A stretch of DNA of 64,000 nt from Mesorhizobium sp. (GTDB lineage Bacteria; Pseudomonadota; Alphaproteobacteria; Rhizobiales; Rhizobiaceae), in NCBI RefSeq assembly GCF_016793485.1, contig NZ_JAEULZ010000038.1, positions 186,001 to 250,000 on the forward strand. The letters are read 5' to 3'. Every line of letters starts with the position of its first letter. The first letter of the stretch is position 1. This document shows, in pieces, positions 41,295 through 48,204 of the stretch. Below the pieces are notes generated by a model. The model had not been told where the DNA came from, ran no database searches, and saw only the letters and a list, made by a program, of their open reading frames with translations. A program made the translations under genes and the position numbers.

Positions 41295-41319
41295 TCGCCA
41301 GTCGAAAAGGCCCAACGCC

Positions 41320-42693
41320 ATGTCGAAGACCCTCAACGAAACCCCTATCACCACGGCCAACGCGCGCTCCAAGTTGGGGCCAGGGGAATACGCCCGGCGT
41401 CTCGATGCGGATGCAGCGGTCTGGTATCGCAAAGGCGCAAGGGGAGGCGTCTGGTTTGCCCGCTGGCGCAACCGCGGTGCAGGCGCAGCCTACAAGCAGG
41501 CGCCGATCGGGCCGGCCAACGACATAAACGATAAGCCGACCGAAGGGCTGTTCACCTACCTCCAGGCCGAGAAAAGTGCCCGCGAAATTGTATCAATTGC
41601 ACGCATGGAGGCGAAAGCAAAAGCCGACGGGCCGGTGCTCACCGTCCGGCTTGTGGTCGAGACTTACATTGCCGAGCGCGACAATCGCGAAACCCGCAGA
41701 CAGGGGCGGGACGTCAATTCAGACGCGAGCCAGCGCCTGCACCGGTACCTGTTGGGGCAAGATAGCGGCGTAAGGCGCAATGCGGTCCCAGCCGATCCGC
41801 TGGCTGCTGTGACCCTGCCTGCGCTCAAAGAGAAGGATCTGGAGTCGTGGCGCAAGCGGCTGCCTGAGACGCTGAAGGCCACGACGAAAAAAAGGCTCAT
41901 CAACGATCTAAAGGCTGCGCTTAACGCCGGCTATGCGGCCAACAGGTCCAGGCTGGACCCGCAACTGCTTACAGTCATCAAGCATGGGCTCAAGGCGGAA
42001 GTGGTCGACGACGACGATGCTGTAGCGATCGCTCGTGATGGTCAGATCCTCACTGACACACAGGTCGGCCGGCTGATCCGAGCTGCGCAGGAAATAGACG
42101 CGGAGCAGAATTGGGATGGTGATCTTGCCCGCCTGGTCATCGTGCTGGCCGCTACCGGCGCCCGGCTTTCCCAAGTGACCCGGCTTCGCGTCCGGGACTA
42201 TGTCCGGGCCAAGAGCCGCCTCATGGTGCCCGCCTCGCGCAAGGGTAAGGGCAAGTCGGGCTCCATCCCCGTTCCGGTTGGAAGCGACGTCCTCGATGCA
42301 CTGCTGCCGGCTGTAACGGGCAGGGCAGGCGACGAGTGGTTGCTGGAGCGCTGGCGGTATCAGCAACCGGCCGGCGGCATAAGGTGGGAGAAGGTCGACC
42401 GCATTCCGTGGCCGGGATCGTCGGCGGTTACGGTGCCGTGGAAAGCTATCCGAGAGCGCGCGGCGATGCCCGAGGTTATCCCATACGCTTTGCGGCACTC
42501 GTCGATCGTTCGCGGCCTAAGAGCGAACCTGCCCATACGTCTCGTCGCTGCCCTACACGACACCTCTGTCGTGATGATCGAGCGCCACTATGCGAGAGAG
42601 GCAGCCGAAGGCCTTGAAGAGCTGGCGGCACGGGCTGTGGTGCCTCTGGTGCCTGCCGAGAGCAATATCATTCAAATGCACCGGGCTACCTGA
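41320..42693 (+). CDS. int: Tyrosine recombinase (phage-type integrase)
   Basis: This 457-residue integrase inserts and excises the element. The catalytic core shows R282 (ATGAR), R392 and H393 (YALRHSSI; Tyr389 stands where many have the first His), H413 (ALHDTS) and the nucleophile Y424 (ERHYAR). The N-terminal part (about 30-130) resembles the arm-binding/SAM-like domains. It is the first gene after attL and reads inward. The stop overlaps the next start by one base (TGATG). Confidence 0.93.
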   Translation: MSKTLNETPITTANARSKLGPGEYARRLDADAAVWYRKGARGGVWFARWRNRGAGAAYKQAPIGPANDINDKPTEGLFTYLQAEKSAREIVSIARMEAKAKADGPVLTVRLVVETYIAERDNRETRRQGRDVNSDASQRLHRYLLGQDSGVRRNAVPADPLAAVTLPALKEKDLESWRKRLPETLKATTKKRLINDLKAALNAGYAANRSRLDPQLLTVIKHGLKAEVVDDDDAVAIARDGQILTDTQVGRLIRAAQEIDAEQNWDGDLARLVIVLAATGARLSQVTRLRVRDYVRAKSRLMVPASRKGKGKSGSIPVPVGSDVLDALLPAVTGRAGDEWLLERWRYQQPAGGIRWEKVDRIPWPGSSAVTVPWKAIRERAAMPEVIPYALRHSSIVRGLRANLPIRLVAALHDTSVVMIERHYAREAAEGLEELAARAVVPLVPAESNIIQMHRAT

Positions 42694-43259
42694 TGAGCGC
42701 CGAGTCCGACATCCGACAAGCGATTTTTGCTTACCTTTCCGAAAACGCTTGGTTCGGAGACCCAAGCGCATCCGAGCGTTCTCTCAAGTTCAACTTGATG
42801 TTCGCAGCGGGGCATAGCGTCGACGTTGACGGGGGCGCCCCATCTTACCTATTCACAGGCGAGCACTGTGGCGATTTGATCGCCATGGCGACGGAGGGGG
42901 ACCGAATCGCTCACGATGCCTTGGTTTCAATCGCAGAGCACCTAACAGAGCGCCATCTGCCTCTCACACATGATCTGCAGCGCTACGTGCTGGAAGTGGC
43001 ACGACACGGCCGCCCAAAGGCTAAGCCCGGAAAGCATCCGATAGGCAATTTGCATCGCGACGAAGCGATCTACCAGGCCGTCCTCATTGCGACGCGCATG
43101 GGGCTACAGCCAACACGTGGCGATGTTTCAGCGACCGTGGGCATCCGACCTTCGGGATGTTCGATCGTCGCCGAGGTGGTGTGTCTATCTGAAGACGCAA
43201 TCGAGAAGATTTGGAAGCGGCGCCAGTTGGCTCGGCGACGGGCAGGCTTCAACGACTAG
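42693..43259 (+). CDS. Element protein of unknown function, next to integrase
   Basis: This 188-residue soluble protein starts at ATG 42693, overlapping the integrase stop, so it is likely co-translated. The middle part (about 60-115) is helical and the C-terminal third has a possible helix-turn-helix (LQPTRGDVSATVGIRPSGCSIVAEVVCLSEDAIEKIWKRR). No family recognised. A regulator role is a guess based on this segment and position. Confidence 0.6.
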   Translation: MSAESDIRQAIFAYLSENAWFGDPSASERSLKFNLMFAAGHSVDVDGGAPSYLFTGEHCGDLIAMATEGDRIAHDALVSIAEHLTERHLPLTHDLQRYVLEVARHGRPKAKPGKHPIGNLHRDEAIYQAVLIATRMGLQPTRGDVSATVGIRPSGCSIVAEVVCLSEDAIEKIWKRRQLARRRAGFND

Positions 43260-43272
43260 AGCGACAATCTTG

Positions 43273-43296
43273 GAAACGTTCCGCGCCGAACGTTTC
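43273..43296. promoter_or_regulatory. Inverted repeat in front of the xis-like gene
   Basis: GAAACGTT (43273-43280) and AACGTTTC (43289-43296) flank an 8-base GC spacer. No T-run follows, so an operator is more likely than a terminator. It lies in the 115-base gap between the integrase pair and the next operon, where a regulatory switch would be expected. Confidence 0.5.
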
Positions 43297-43374
43297 GTAT
43301 GACGGTGGGGATACCGCAAACCTAACACTGCCCCGTGAACGAACGCGCATACGCGCACATTCATGGAGCACTAA

Positions 43375-43566
43375 ATGCAAACCTCAGCACCTGTCGCCTA
43401 TGACATCGACGGAGCAGTAGCTGCGTCGGGCATCGGCCGTACCAAGCTCTATTCGTACATCAAGGCCAAGCAGCTCAAGGCACGGAAGGCGGGTCGCCGC
43501 ACCGTGATCCTCGCTGCTGATCTTGAAGCGTTTCTTTCGGCGCTTCCGGTCGCGGAGGCCGCATGA
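43375..43566 (+). CDS. AlpA/excisionase-like helix-turn-helix protein
   Basis: This 63-residue protein has a MerR-like winged HTH of the excisionase family (YDIDGAVAASGIGRTKLYSYIKAKQLKARKAGRRTVILAADLEAFL). Such proteins act as Xis or as AlpA-type activators in prophages and phage satellites. Its end overlaps the next start (ATGA). Confidence 0.8.
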   Translation: MQTSAPVAYDIDGAVAASGIGRTKLYSYIKAKQLKARKAGRRTVILAADLEAFLSALPVAEAA

Positions 43567-43757
43567 TGTCCGACCTCGATCCCGACTTCGTAATCCTGGA
43601 GGCAGCACGATGGATCGTCGAGACGCCGAAGGAAAGGCGCCCTGGTCCGATCGTCGTGGAAGTCCGTTCCCGCTTTCCGGTCGATACGCATGGCGCAATC
43701 GCCGCGCTGCGCCTTGCAAACGACATTCGTTCGGGGGTGTCCAATGCAGCCGCCTGA
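43563..43757 (+). CDS. Small element protein, unknown
   Basis: This 64-residue protein (MMSDLDPDFVILEAARWIVET ... AIAALRLANDIRSGVSNAAA) overlaps both the gene before (4 bases) and the one after (14 bases). That tight packing supports it being real. It has no recognised family; the C-terminal AAL/ANDI pattern is seen in small rhizobial phage proteins. Confidence 0.6.
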   Translation: MMSDLDPDFVILEAARWIVETPKERRPGPIVVEVRSRFPVDTHGAIAALRLANDIRSGVSNAAA

Positions 43758-44748
43758 TAAAGAGAAACCCGGCGCGGGTGAGGCGCCGGGCTCGGTAGAA
43801 CAGACGTCGTCGGGACAGAAGACGTTCAATGAAAATGAGGGTAATCCAGCCGATTGTCAACAAAATCAGTACCAATCGGAGCAAATTGAAACCCGTTCCA
43901 AAAAGGTCCGGGGCATGGCTCAGAGGTCGATCGACCTGATGGAGTCCATGTACCGGGTCGCAGAGGAAGCGCGCCCCATTACCGGCCGCGGCGTTGGCTA
44001 CAAGCTGTTCACGTCCGGCCTAACCTCGTCGATGTCCCGCCAGAATATGCAGCGCGTCTACAGGCTTCTGAAGGAGGCTCGGGAGCGCAACATCATTCCG
44101 TGGGATTGGATTGTCGATGAGACCCGCGAAATCGAGCGGACGGCGTGCTGGGATGATCCCGAGCAGTTTGCTCGAGTCGTCGCGCGGTCATATCGCCGCG
44201 ATTTCTGGAATCAGCAGCCCTATCGGGTCGAAGTCTGGTCGGAAAAGGGAACGGTGCGAGGCATCTTGGCGCCGGTGCTGGAGCAGTACGCGGTCGGCTT
44301 TCGCGTCATGCACGGCTTCTCCGGCTCGACGACTATCCACGACGTCGCCAGTGACGACGACGGCCGGCCGCTAATAGTTCTCTATGCGGGCGACTACGAC
44401 CCTTCCGGCATGTTCATGTCGGAGCGCGACTTGCCCGATCGCTTGGCAAAGTATGGCGGCGGACACGTGCACCTGCGGCGCGTCGCGCTGTTGCGTGGAG
44501 ACCTAGACGGGCTGCCTTCATTCCCTGCTTCCGACAAGCGAAAGGATCCCCGCTACGCGTGGTTTGTCCAGAACTTCGGGCATCGATGCTGGGAACTCGA
44601 CGCGATGGACCCGAACGATCTGCGCGAAACAATCCGGCAGGAGATCGTCGACCACATCGAGCCCGAGGCCTGGGAGCGCTGCGATCGCATCAACAAGGTC
44701 GAGCAGGAATCGCTGCGGACGGTGCTTTCCGGGTGGGGTGCCACATGA
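43744..44748 (+). CDS. TOPRIM-domain protein of the replication module
   Basis: This 334-residue protein has a charged, low-complexity N-terminus (about 1-55), a helical region (58-150) and a TOPRIM-like core: E167 in EVWSEKGT and the DxD motif D217-Y-D219 in LYAGDYDPSG, both placed as in TOPRIM folds; the context resembles topoisomerase VI A/Spo11-type TOPRIMs (GDxDPSG). No 5Y-CAP catalytic tyrosine region is obvious. It could be a nuclease or topoisomerase-like replication factor. Its stop overlaps the next start by 4 bases. Confidence 0.6.
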   Translation: MQPPDKEKPGAGEAPGSVEQTSSGQKTFNENEGNPADCQQNQYQSEQIETRSKKVRGMAQRSIDLMESMYRVAEEARPITGRGVGYKLFTSGLTSSMSRQNMQRVYRLLKEARERNIIPWDWIVDETREIERTACWDDPEQFARVVARSYRRDFWNQQPYRVEVWSEKGTVRGILAPVLEQYAVGFRVMHGFSGSTTIHDVASDDDGRPLIVLYAGDYDPSGMFMSERDLPDRLAKYGGGHVHLRRVALLRGDLDGLPSFPASDKRKDPRYAWFVQNFGHRCWELDAMDPNDLRETIRQEIVDHIEPEAWERCDRINKVEQESLRTVLSGWGAT

Positions 44749-45407
44749 CACGCTCGTCCCGTCACGCTGGCGAGCCGAAGCACATCCGCTTGTACGAATG
44801 GATGGCGAACAGCGCTGCCTGGCAGTCGCTCGACGTCTACGAGCGCCAGCTCTACGTCGAGTTCAAGCGGAGGTATAACGGGGCCAACAATGGCGACATC
44901 GCCTTCAGCGGCGACGAGATGGCCGCTGCATTGAACTGCAGTAACCGCCCCGCCGATCGTGCCCTGCGGACCCTGCTTGAACGGGGATTTGTGAAGGTTG
45001 CCCGTCGCGGTAGCTTCGACTGGAAATCGAGCCGGGCGGACGGCAACAGGGCGAACACCTACACGCTGACCGAGTATGCGATCGACTATCCTCAGAAGGT
45101 GCTGGACGTCCCGACGAAGGACTTCATGAAGTGGCGTCCGCATGCCGAAACCGTTCCGGCCAAACCCACCGGCAAAAACAAAACGCGGGGTGACGTGCTC
45201 ACCCCAATGGGGGGACGAGAGCACCCCATAGTCGAACTTATGGCGGTACGAGAGCACCCCAATGGGGTGACGAGAGCACCCGATAAGGCCCCAAAAGGGC
45301 ACATGAATGGGGTGACGAGAGCACCTGCTAATAGTTTACCACTACCCAGCGCCAGCGAAGCGCCCGCGTCGACCAATGCCTACCTCGCTGCATCGAGGGG
45401 GCAATGA
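44745..45407 (+). CDS. Winged-helix protein, putative replication initiator with internal repeats
   Basis: This 220-residue protein has a winged-helix-like N-terminal half (LYEWMANSAAWQSLDVYERQLYVEFKRRYN; then DIAFSGDEMAAALNCSNRPADRALRTLLERGFVKVARRG), like phage replication initiators and helix-turn-helix replication proteins. The C-terminal coding part (45187-45325) contains short DNA repeats arranged like iterons. Coupled (ATGA) to the TOPRIM gene. Initiator role is inferred. Confidence 0.6.
   Translation: MTRSSRHAGEPKHIRLYEWMANSAAWQSLDVYERQLYVEFKRRYNGANNGDIAFSGDEMAAALNCSNRPADRALRTLLERGFVKVARRGSFDWKSSRADGNRANTYTLTEYAIDYPQKVLDVPTKDFMKWRPHAETVPAKPTGKNKTRGDVLTPMGGREHPIVELMAVREHPNGVTRAPDKAPKGHMNGVTRAPANSLPLPSASEAPASTNAYLAASRGQ
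45187..45325 (+). repeat. Cluster of iteron-like repeats inside the putative initiator gene
   Basis: The 11-mer ACGAGAGCACC starts at 45215, 45248, 45270 and 45315 (intervals 33, 22, 45). Longer forms, AATGGGGTGACGAGAGCACC, occupy 45206-45227 (one change), 45261-45281 and 45306-45325. A perfect palindrome GGGGTGA-CGTGC-TCACCCC (45187-45205) opens the cluster. The copies are read in two different codon frames (REHP versus VTRAP), so it is the DNA that is conserved, as for a replication origin. Confidence 0.65.
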
Positions 45408-45487
45408 TGGCCCACGCCGCTGAATACCTCGTCGCCCTCGCGGCGATCAGCTTCGTGGTCGCCGCCGTTGCCGGGTGGCTGCCGTGA
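45404..45487 (+). CDS. Tiny single-helix membrane protein
   Basis: A 27-residue frame (MMAHAAEYLVALAAISFVVA...GWLP) starts with ATGA overlap on the initiator gene and ends with GTGA overlap on the next gene. It is nearly all one hydrophobic helix. The double overlap favours real translation; function unknown. Confidence 0.4.
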   Translation: MMAHAAEYLVALAAISFVVAAVAGWLP

Positions 45488-45756
45488 CCAGCACCGCGCG
45501 CGTTCGCAGATGGCGGGAACTGCGCCGCGCCGGCAAGCGCGAGGTGCGCACCGACGTGGAGATCCTGCCCGGCATTCGGATCAAGCTTGTCGAGATCGAC
45601 GAGGCGATCGCCGAAGATATGCTGATCGGTGCGAAGGTGTTGCGCGACTTTGACGCCGACGTGCCGGACTATGTCGACGAAGGTGTCCGGCTTGCCCTGG
45701 CCGAACTGGCAGAGCGTTTCATCCCCGTTTCATCACGCCCTGACGAAACCCGCTAG
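45484..45756 (+). CDS. Small element protein, unknown
   Basis: This 90-residue protein starts with GTG 45484 overlapping the tiny gene before it. The N-terminus is basic (TSTARVRRWRELRRAGKREVR), then an acidic, helical C-terminal part (DADVPDYVDEGVRLALAELAERF). It has the look of a small phage DNA-binding or regulatory protein, without a recognised family. Confidence 0.55.
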   Translation: MTSTARVRRWRELRRAGKREVRTDVEILPGIRIKLVEIDEAIAEDMLIGAKVLRDFDADVPDYVDEGVRLALAELAERFIPVSSRPDETR

Positions 45757-45766
45757 AGTGATTCGC

Positions 45767-46342
45767 ATGATGATCAACACGCCCTTCAACTTCGCCGGCC
45801 GCCAGATGGCTACTCCCCTTCACGAAGCCGTCGACCGCTTCCGGACGTTCTTACCGCCAGCCAAGCCGCCCATGCTCGTCGCGGCCGAGGAACACCATAC
45901 CGACGCGCGCAACCGCCTGCGGGAAGCGCAGGAGGCATTGAAGGACGCAGCGGCTACATTCCGGGCCGAACAGCAACGCGGTTGGGGCATGGAGAGCATG
46001 GCCGACGTGCAGCGCGCCCAAGCCAAAATCGAACCGCTCGAAGCCGAAGTGCGGGCCGCTCGCGAGAAGGCCGACGGGTGCGGCGAAGCCTGGCGCCGCG
46101 ACTACGCGAAGGCCTTGGACGAAGCCGCCAAGCCGCTCCGGGCTGCAATCCGCGAACACGGCGCAGCCGCGCTGCTCGACATCGAAGCCGCCTGCGAAGC
46201 GCTCGCCACGGCCAATGCGGAGGCTAGCAACTCGCGTGTCGGGACGTCGTGGTTGGTCCGCACGTCGATCGAGGTTCGCCAGCGCATCGCCAACCTGCGG
46301 GCGATCCTGCACAAGGACGCTGAACTGGCGAGGCTCGGCTGA
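45767..46342 (+). CDS. Coiled-coil element protein, unknown
   Basis: This 191-residue protein is nearly all helical with heptad-like Ala/Glu/Lys patterns (about 35-150, for example AEEHHTDARNRLREAQEALK and QAKIEPLEAEVRAAREK). ATG 45767 lies 10 bases after the previous stop. It ends on the first base of the protease gene. A scaffold or structural role would fit its position before the protease but is only inferred. Confidence 0.6.
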   Translation: MMINTPFNFAGRQMATPLHEAVDRFRTFLPPAKPPMLVAAEEHHTDARNRLREAQEALKDAAATFRAEQQRGWGMESMADVQRAQAKIEPLEAEVRAAREKADGCGEAWRRDYAKALDEAAKPLRAAIREHGAAALLDIEAACEALATANAEASNSRVGTSWLVRTSIEVRQRIANLRAILHKDAELARLG

Positions 46343-47352
46343 TGGAAAGCGACTACACGCCTGGCCTGACCTGGTCGACGCGCATGTCGACCGCGCACGA
46401 CGAGTTCGAACGCGCCGAGCGCGACCGCGAGCTTGCCGCCATTGTCGACCGCGCGACCGCTGCCAAGGCCAAAAGCGCCAAGCTGACGGCGACTGTCACG
46501 GTCCCGCTGATCAAGAGTTTCGCCGATCGCTGGATCGCCGCGCGTGCTGATGCGGCATTGGCTGAATTTGGATCGAAACAGGCCGGCCGCGACCCGATCG
46601 ATCTTCTCGACCTGACGCTATCCGGGCGGATCGACAACGACAACATTTCCGACGGCAACCCGATCGACTTGCTCGCCATGCTCAAGGGAAACCCGGCCGT
46701 CGACACCCTTGTCGTGCGCATCGACTCGAATGGAGGCGAGGCAAGCCTGGCCAATGACGTCTTCCTGGCCATCCGCAACCATCGCGCCGCGCGCCGCGTC
46801 ACCATTGCCGAGGGCCGTTGCCACTCAGCCGCGCTCGACATGTTCCTGGCCGGGAAGGAACGGATTTGCCGGTCGAATGCCACCTTCATGGCGCACAAGA
46901 CGGACGGCGGCACACCGGAAGAGAACCGCGCTTTCGACGAGATCGGCATCATCATCGCCAAATCGGCCGGCATCGATGAAGCGGCCTATCGTGCACTAGT
47001 CGCTGCAGGCGAAGAGTTCGACGCAGAACGCGCCCTTGAACTCGGCATCGCGACGGCGATCAGCGACACCGACTTCGCTGCAGACGATGAGATCGACGAG
47101 CCCGACGAGGTGGACGGCTCTTTCGAAGTCGAAACCGCCGGCGGGAACGTCATCACGCTTCCGCTGAACATGCGCGTCGTCAATGCCCTGGCCCGGTCCT
47201 TCACATCGTCACCGACCGACGCGTCATCCGCCGTGTTCGGTCTACCCAATGCCATATGGAGCGCGGCCATGGCCCGCGCCGTCCAGCCCGCCGACGCTGT
47301 TTGCTTGGTCGCACGCGTCGGCGGGTCCAATTCAGGAGAACCCCATGCGTGA
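46342..47352 (+). CDS. ClpP-like serine protease (phage head-maturation type)
   Basis: This 336-residue protein has a long helical N-terminus (1-85) and a ClpP fold at about 90-250: SGRIDND, VVRIDSNGGEASLANDVFLAI, catalytic S162 in GRCHSAALDMFLAG and H185 in TFMAHKTDGG; spacing of Ser to His is close to that of ClpP. Phage ClpP-like proteases process capsid or scaffold proteins. No capsid gene follows here, so its substrate may come from a helper phage, or it is a leftover. Overlaps the next gene by 8 bases. Confidence 0.75.
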   Translation: MESDYTPGLTWSTRMSTAHDEFERAERDRELAAIVDRATAAKAKSAKLTATVTVPLIKSFADRWIAARADAALAEFGSKQAGRDPIDLLDLTLSGRIDNDNISDGNPIDLLAMLKGNPAVDTLVVRIDSNGGEASLANDVFLAIRNHRAARRVTIAEGRCHSAALDMFLAGKERICRSNATFMAHKTDGGTPEENRAFDEIGIIIAKSAGIDEAAYRALVAAGEEFDAERALELGIATAISDTDFAADDEIDEPDEVDGSFEVETAGGNVITLPLNMRVVNALARSFTSSPTDASSAVFGLPNAIWSAAMARAVQPADAVCLVARVGGSNSGEPHA

Positions 47353-47545
47353 CATTGCACAGGTCGACCCTCACGGGCTCAAGCGTCTCGCCGACGAAAT
47401 GGTGGCAAGCCTCGATCACCAGAGCGACGTCATCGACCTTGGCGAACTCCCTATCACCAACCGCAAGCCGACCGACGCGATAATCAGCCGGCGCCTGTTG
47501 ATCGGTGGCAGGAGCTTCGGCCTTGTCGTGTTCCTCGAGGGCTGA
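47345..47545 (+). CDS. Small element protein, unknown
   Basis: This 66-residue protein (MRDIAQVDPHGLKRLADEM ... LLIGGRSFGLVVFLEG) begins inside the protease end. No family recognised. It is followed by a 100-base gap that looks like a packaging-site region. Confidence 0.55.
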   Translation: MRDIAQVDPHGLKRLADEMVASLDHQSDVIDLGELPITNRKPTDAIISRRLLIGGRSFGLVVFLEG

Positions 47546-47647
47546 CCATGGGGGGGCGGGTAAATCTCTGTGCGAACCAAGGGCCGGCAACCGCTTGGGT
47601 TTCATTCCCGCATTTTTTTCCCTGCGTACGAATTTTGAGGGCTGATC
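47546..47647 (+). other. Gap before the small-terminase-like gene, possible packaging (cos) region
   Basis: This 102-base stretch has no gene. It opens with a run of seven G, GCGGGTAAATCTCTGTGCG, and includes a T7 tract. In HK97-like phages a G-rich block directly before the P27-type small terminase gene holds the cos site. Placement and composition fit, but no experimentally known cos sequence is matched. Confidence 0.35.
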
Positions 47648-47992
47648 TTGGCTAAACGACCCGCAAAGCCGCAGAAAACCGGCATTCCTCCTGCTCCGGC
47701 GTGGATGAATCCTGCACAGAAACGCGCGTTTTCTGATCTCTGCACGCTGAAAATGGGCTGGGATCGCGTGGTTCTTGACAGCGAAGCCGAATTGTTCGCG
47801 GACTTCGTTTGCCACCGTGCCCGGCTCGACGGATTGCGCAAGTTGATGCGTCGGGCATTGCGGGCGAAGGATGATGCACTGGTGCTGTCGCTGAATACCG
47901 CGATCAACACGACCGTCGACAAAGCACAGCGCCTCGCCGATCGGCTTGGCCTGGCGCGCATGGAAGCTGCAGCAATGGAGCATGCTCGATGA
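47648..47992 (+). CDS. Possible phage small terminase subunit (P27-like)
   Basis: This 114-residue protein starts at TTG 47648 after GAGGG. Its layout, a Lys/Pro-rich start (AKRPAKPQKTGIPPAPAWMN) followed by helices (AFSDLCTLKMGWDRVVLDSEAELFADFVCHRARL), resembles P27-family small terminases, but the match is only by eye. No large terminase gene follows. Ends with ATGA overlap on the next gene. Confidence 0.45.
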   Translation: MAKRPAKPQKTGIPPAPAWMNPAQKRAFSDLCTLKMGWDRVVLDSEAELFADFVCHRARLDGLRKLMRRALRAKDDALVLSLNTAINTTVDKAQRLADRLGLARMEAAAMEHAR

Positions 47993-48204
47993 CCCCGCTT
48001 GAAGCATCCGAGAACAACCGCCGCGTCCTGTGGCGCGCCTTGGTCACCATCGCGCAGACGCTCGACTCGGCCGAGGGCTACCGTAAGCGCCGGCTGCTGA
48101 AGGCCGAGCGCGAATGCATCCAATCGGCCAGGGAATGCGCGCGCGAGGTCGTAGCGGCCGGCTTCGTGCAACTCGTGCCCCCGGCAAACGACGAGGCTTC
48201 GTAA
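47989..48204 (+). CDS. Small helical element protein, unknown
   Basis: This 71-residue protein (MTPLEASENNRRVLWRALV ... AAGFVQLVPPANDEAS) is coupled at both ends: ATGA to the gene before, one-base overlap (TAATG) to the tape-measure gene after. Helical and charged. In many phages a small chaperone-like gene precedes the tape measure, which would fit. Confidence 0.55.
   Translation: MTPLEASENNRRVLWRALVTIAQTLDSAEGYRKRRLLKAERECIQSARECAREVVAAGFVQLVPPANDEAS

Noticed and set aside
45187..45325. CRISPR-like short repeats
   Set aside because: Units are about 11-21 bases with unequal 1-24 base gaps and lie inside a coding gene; no cas genes are near.
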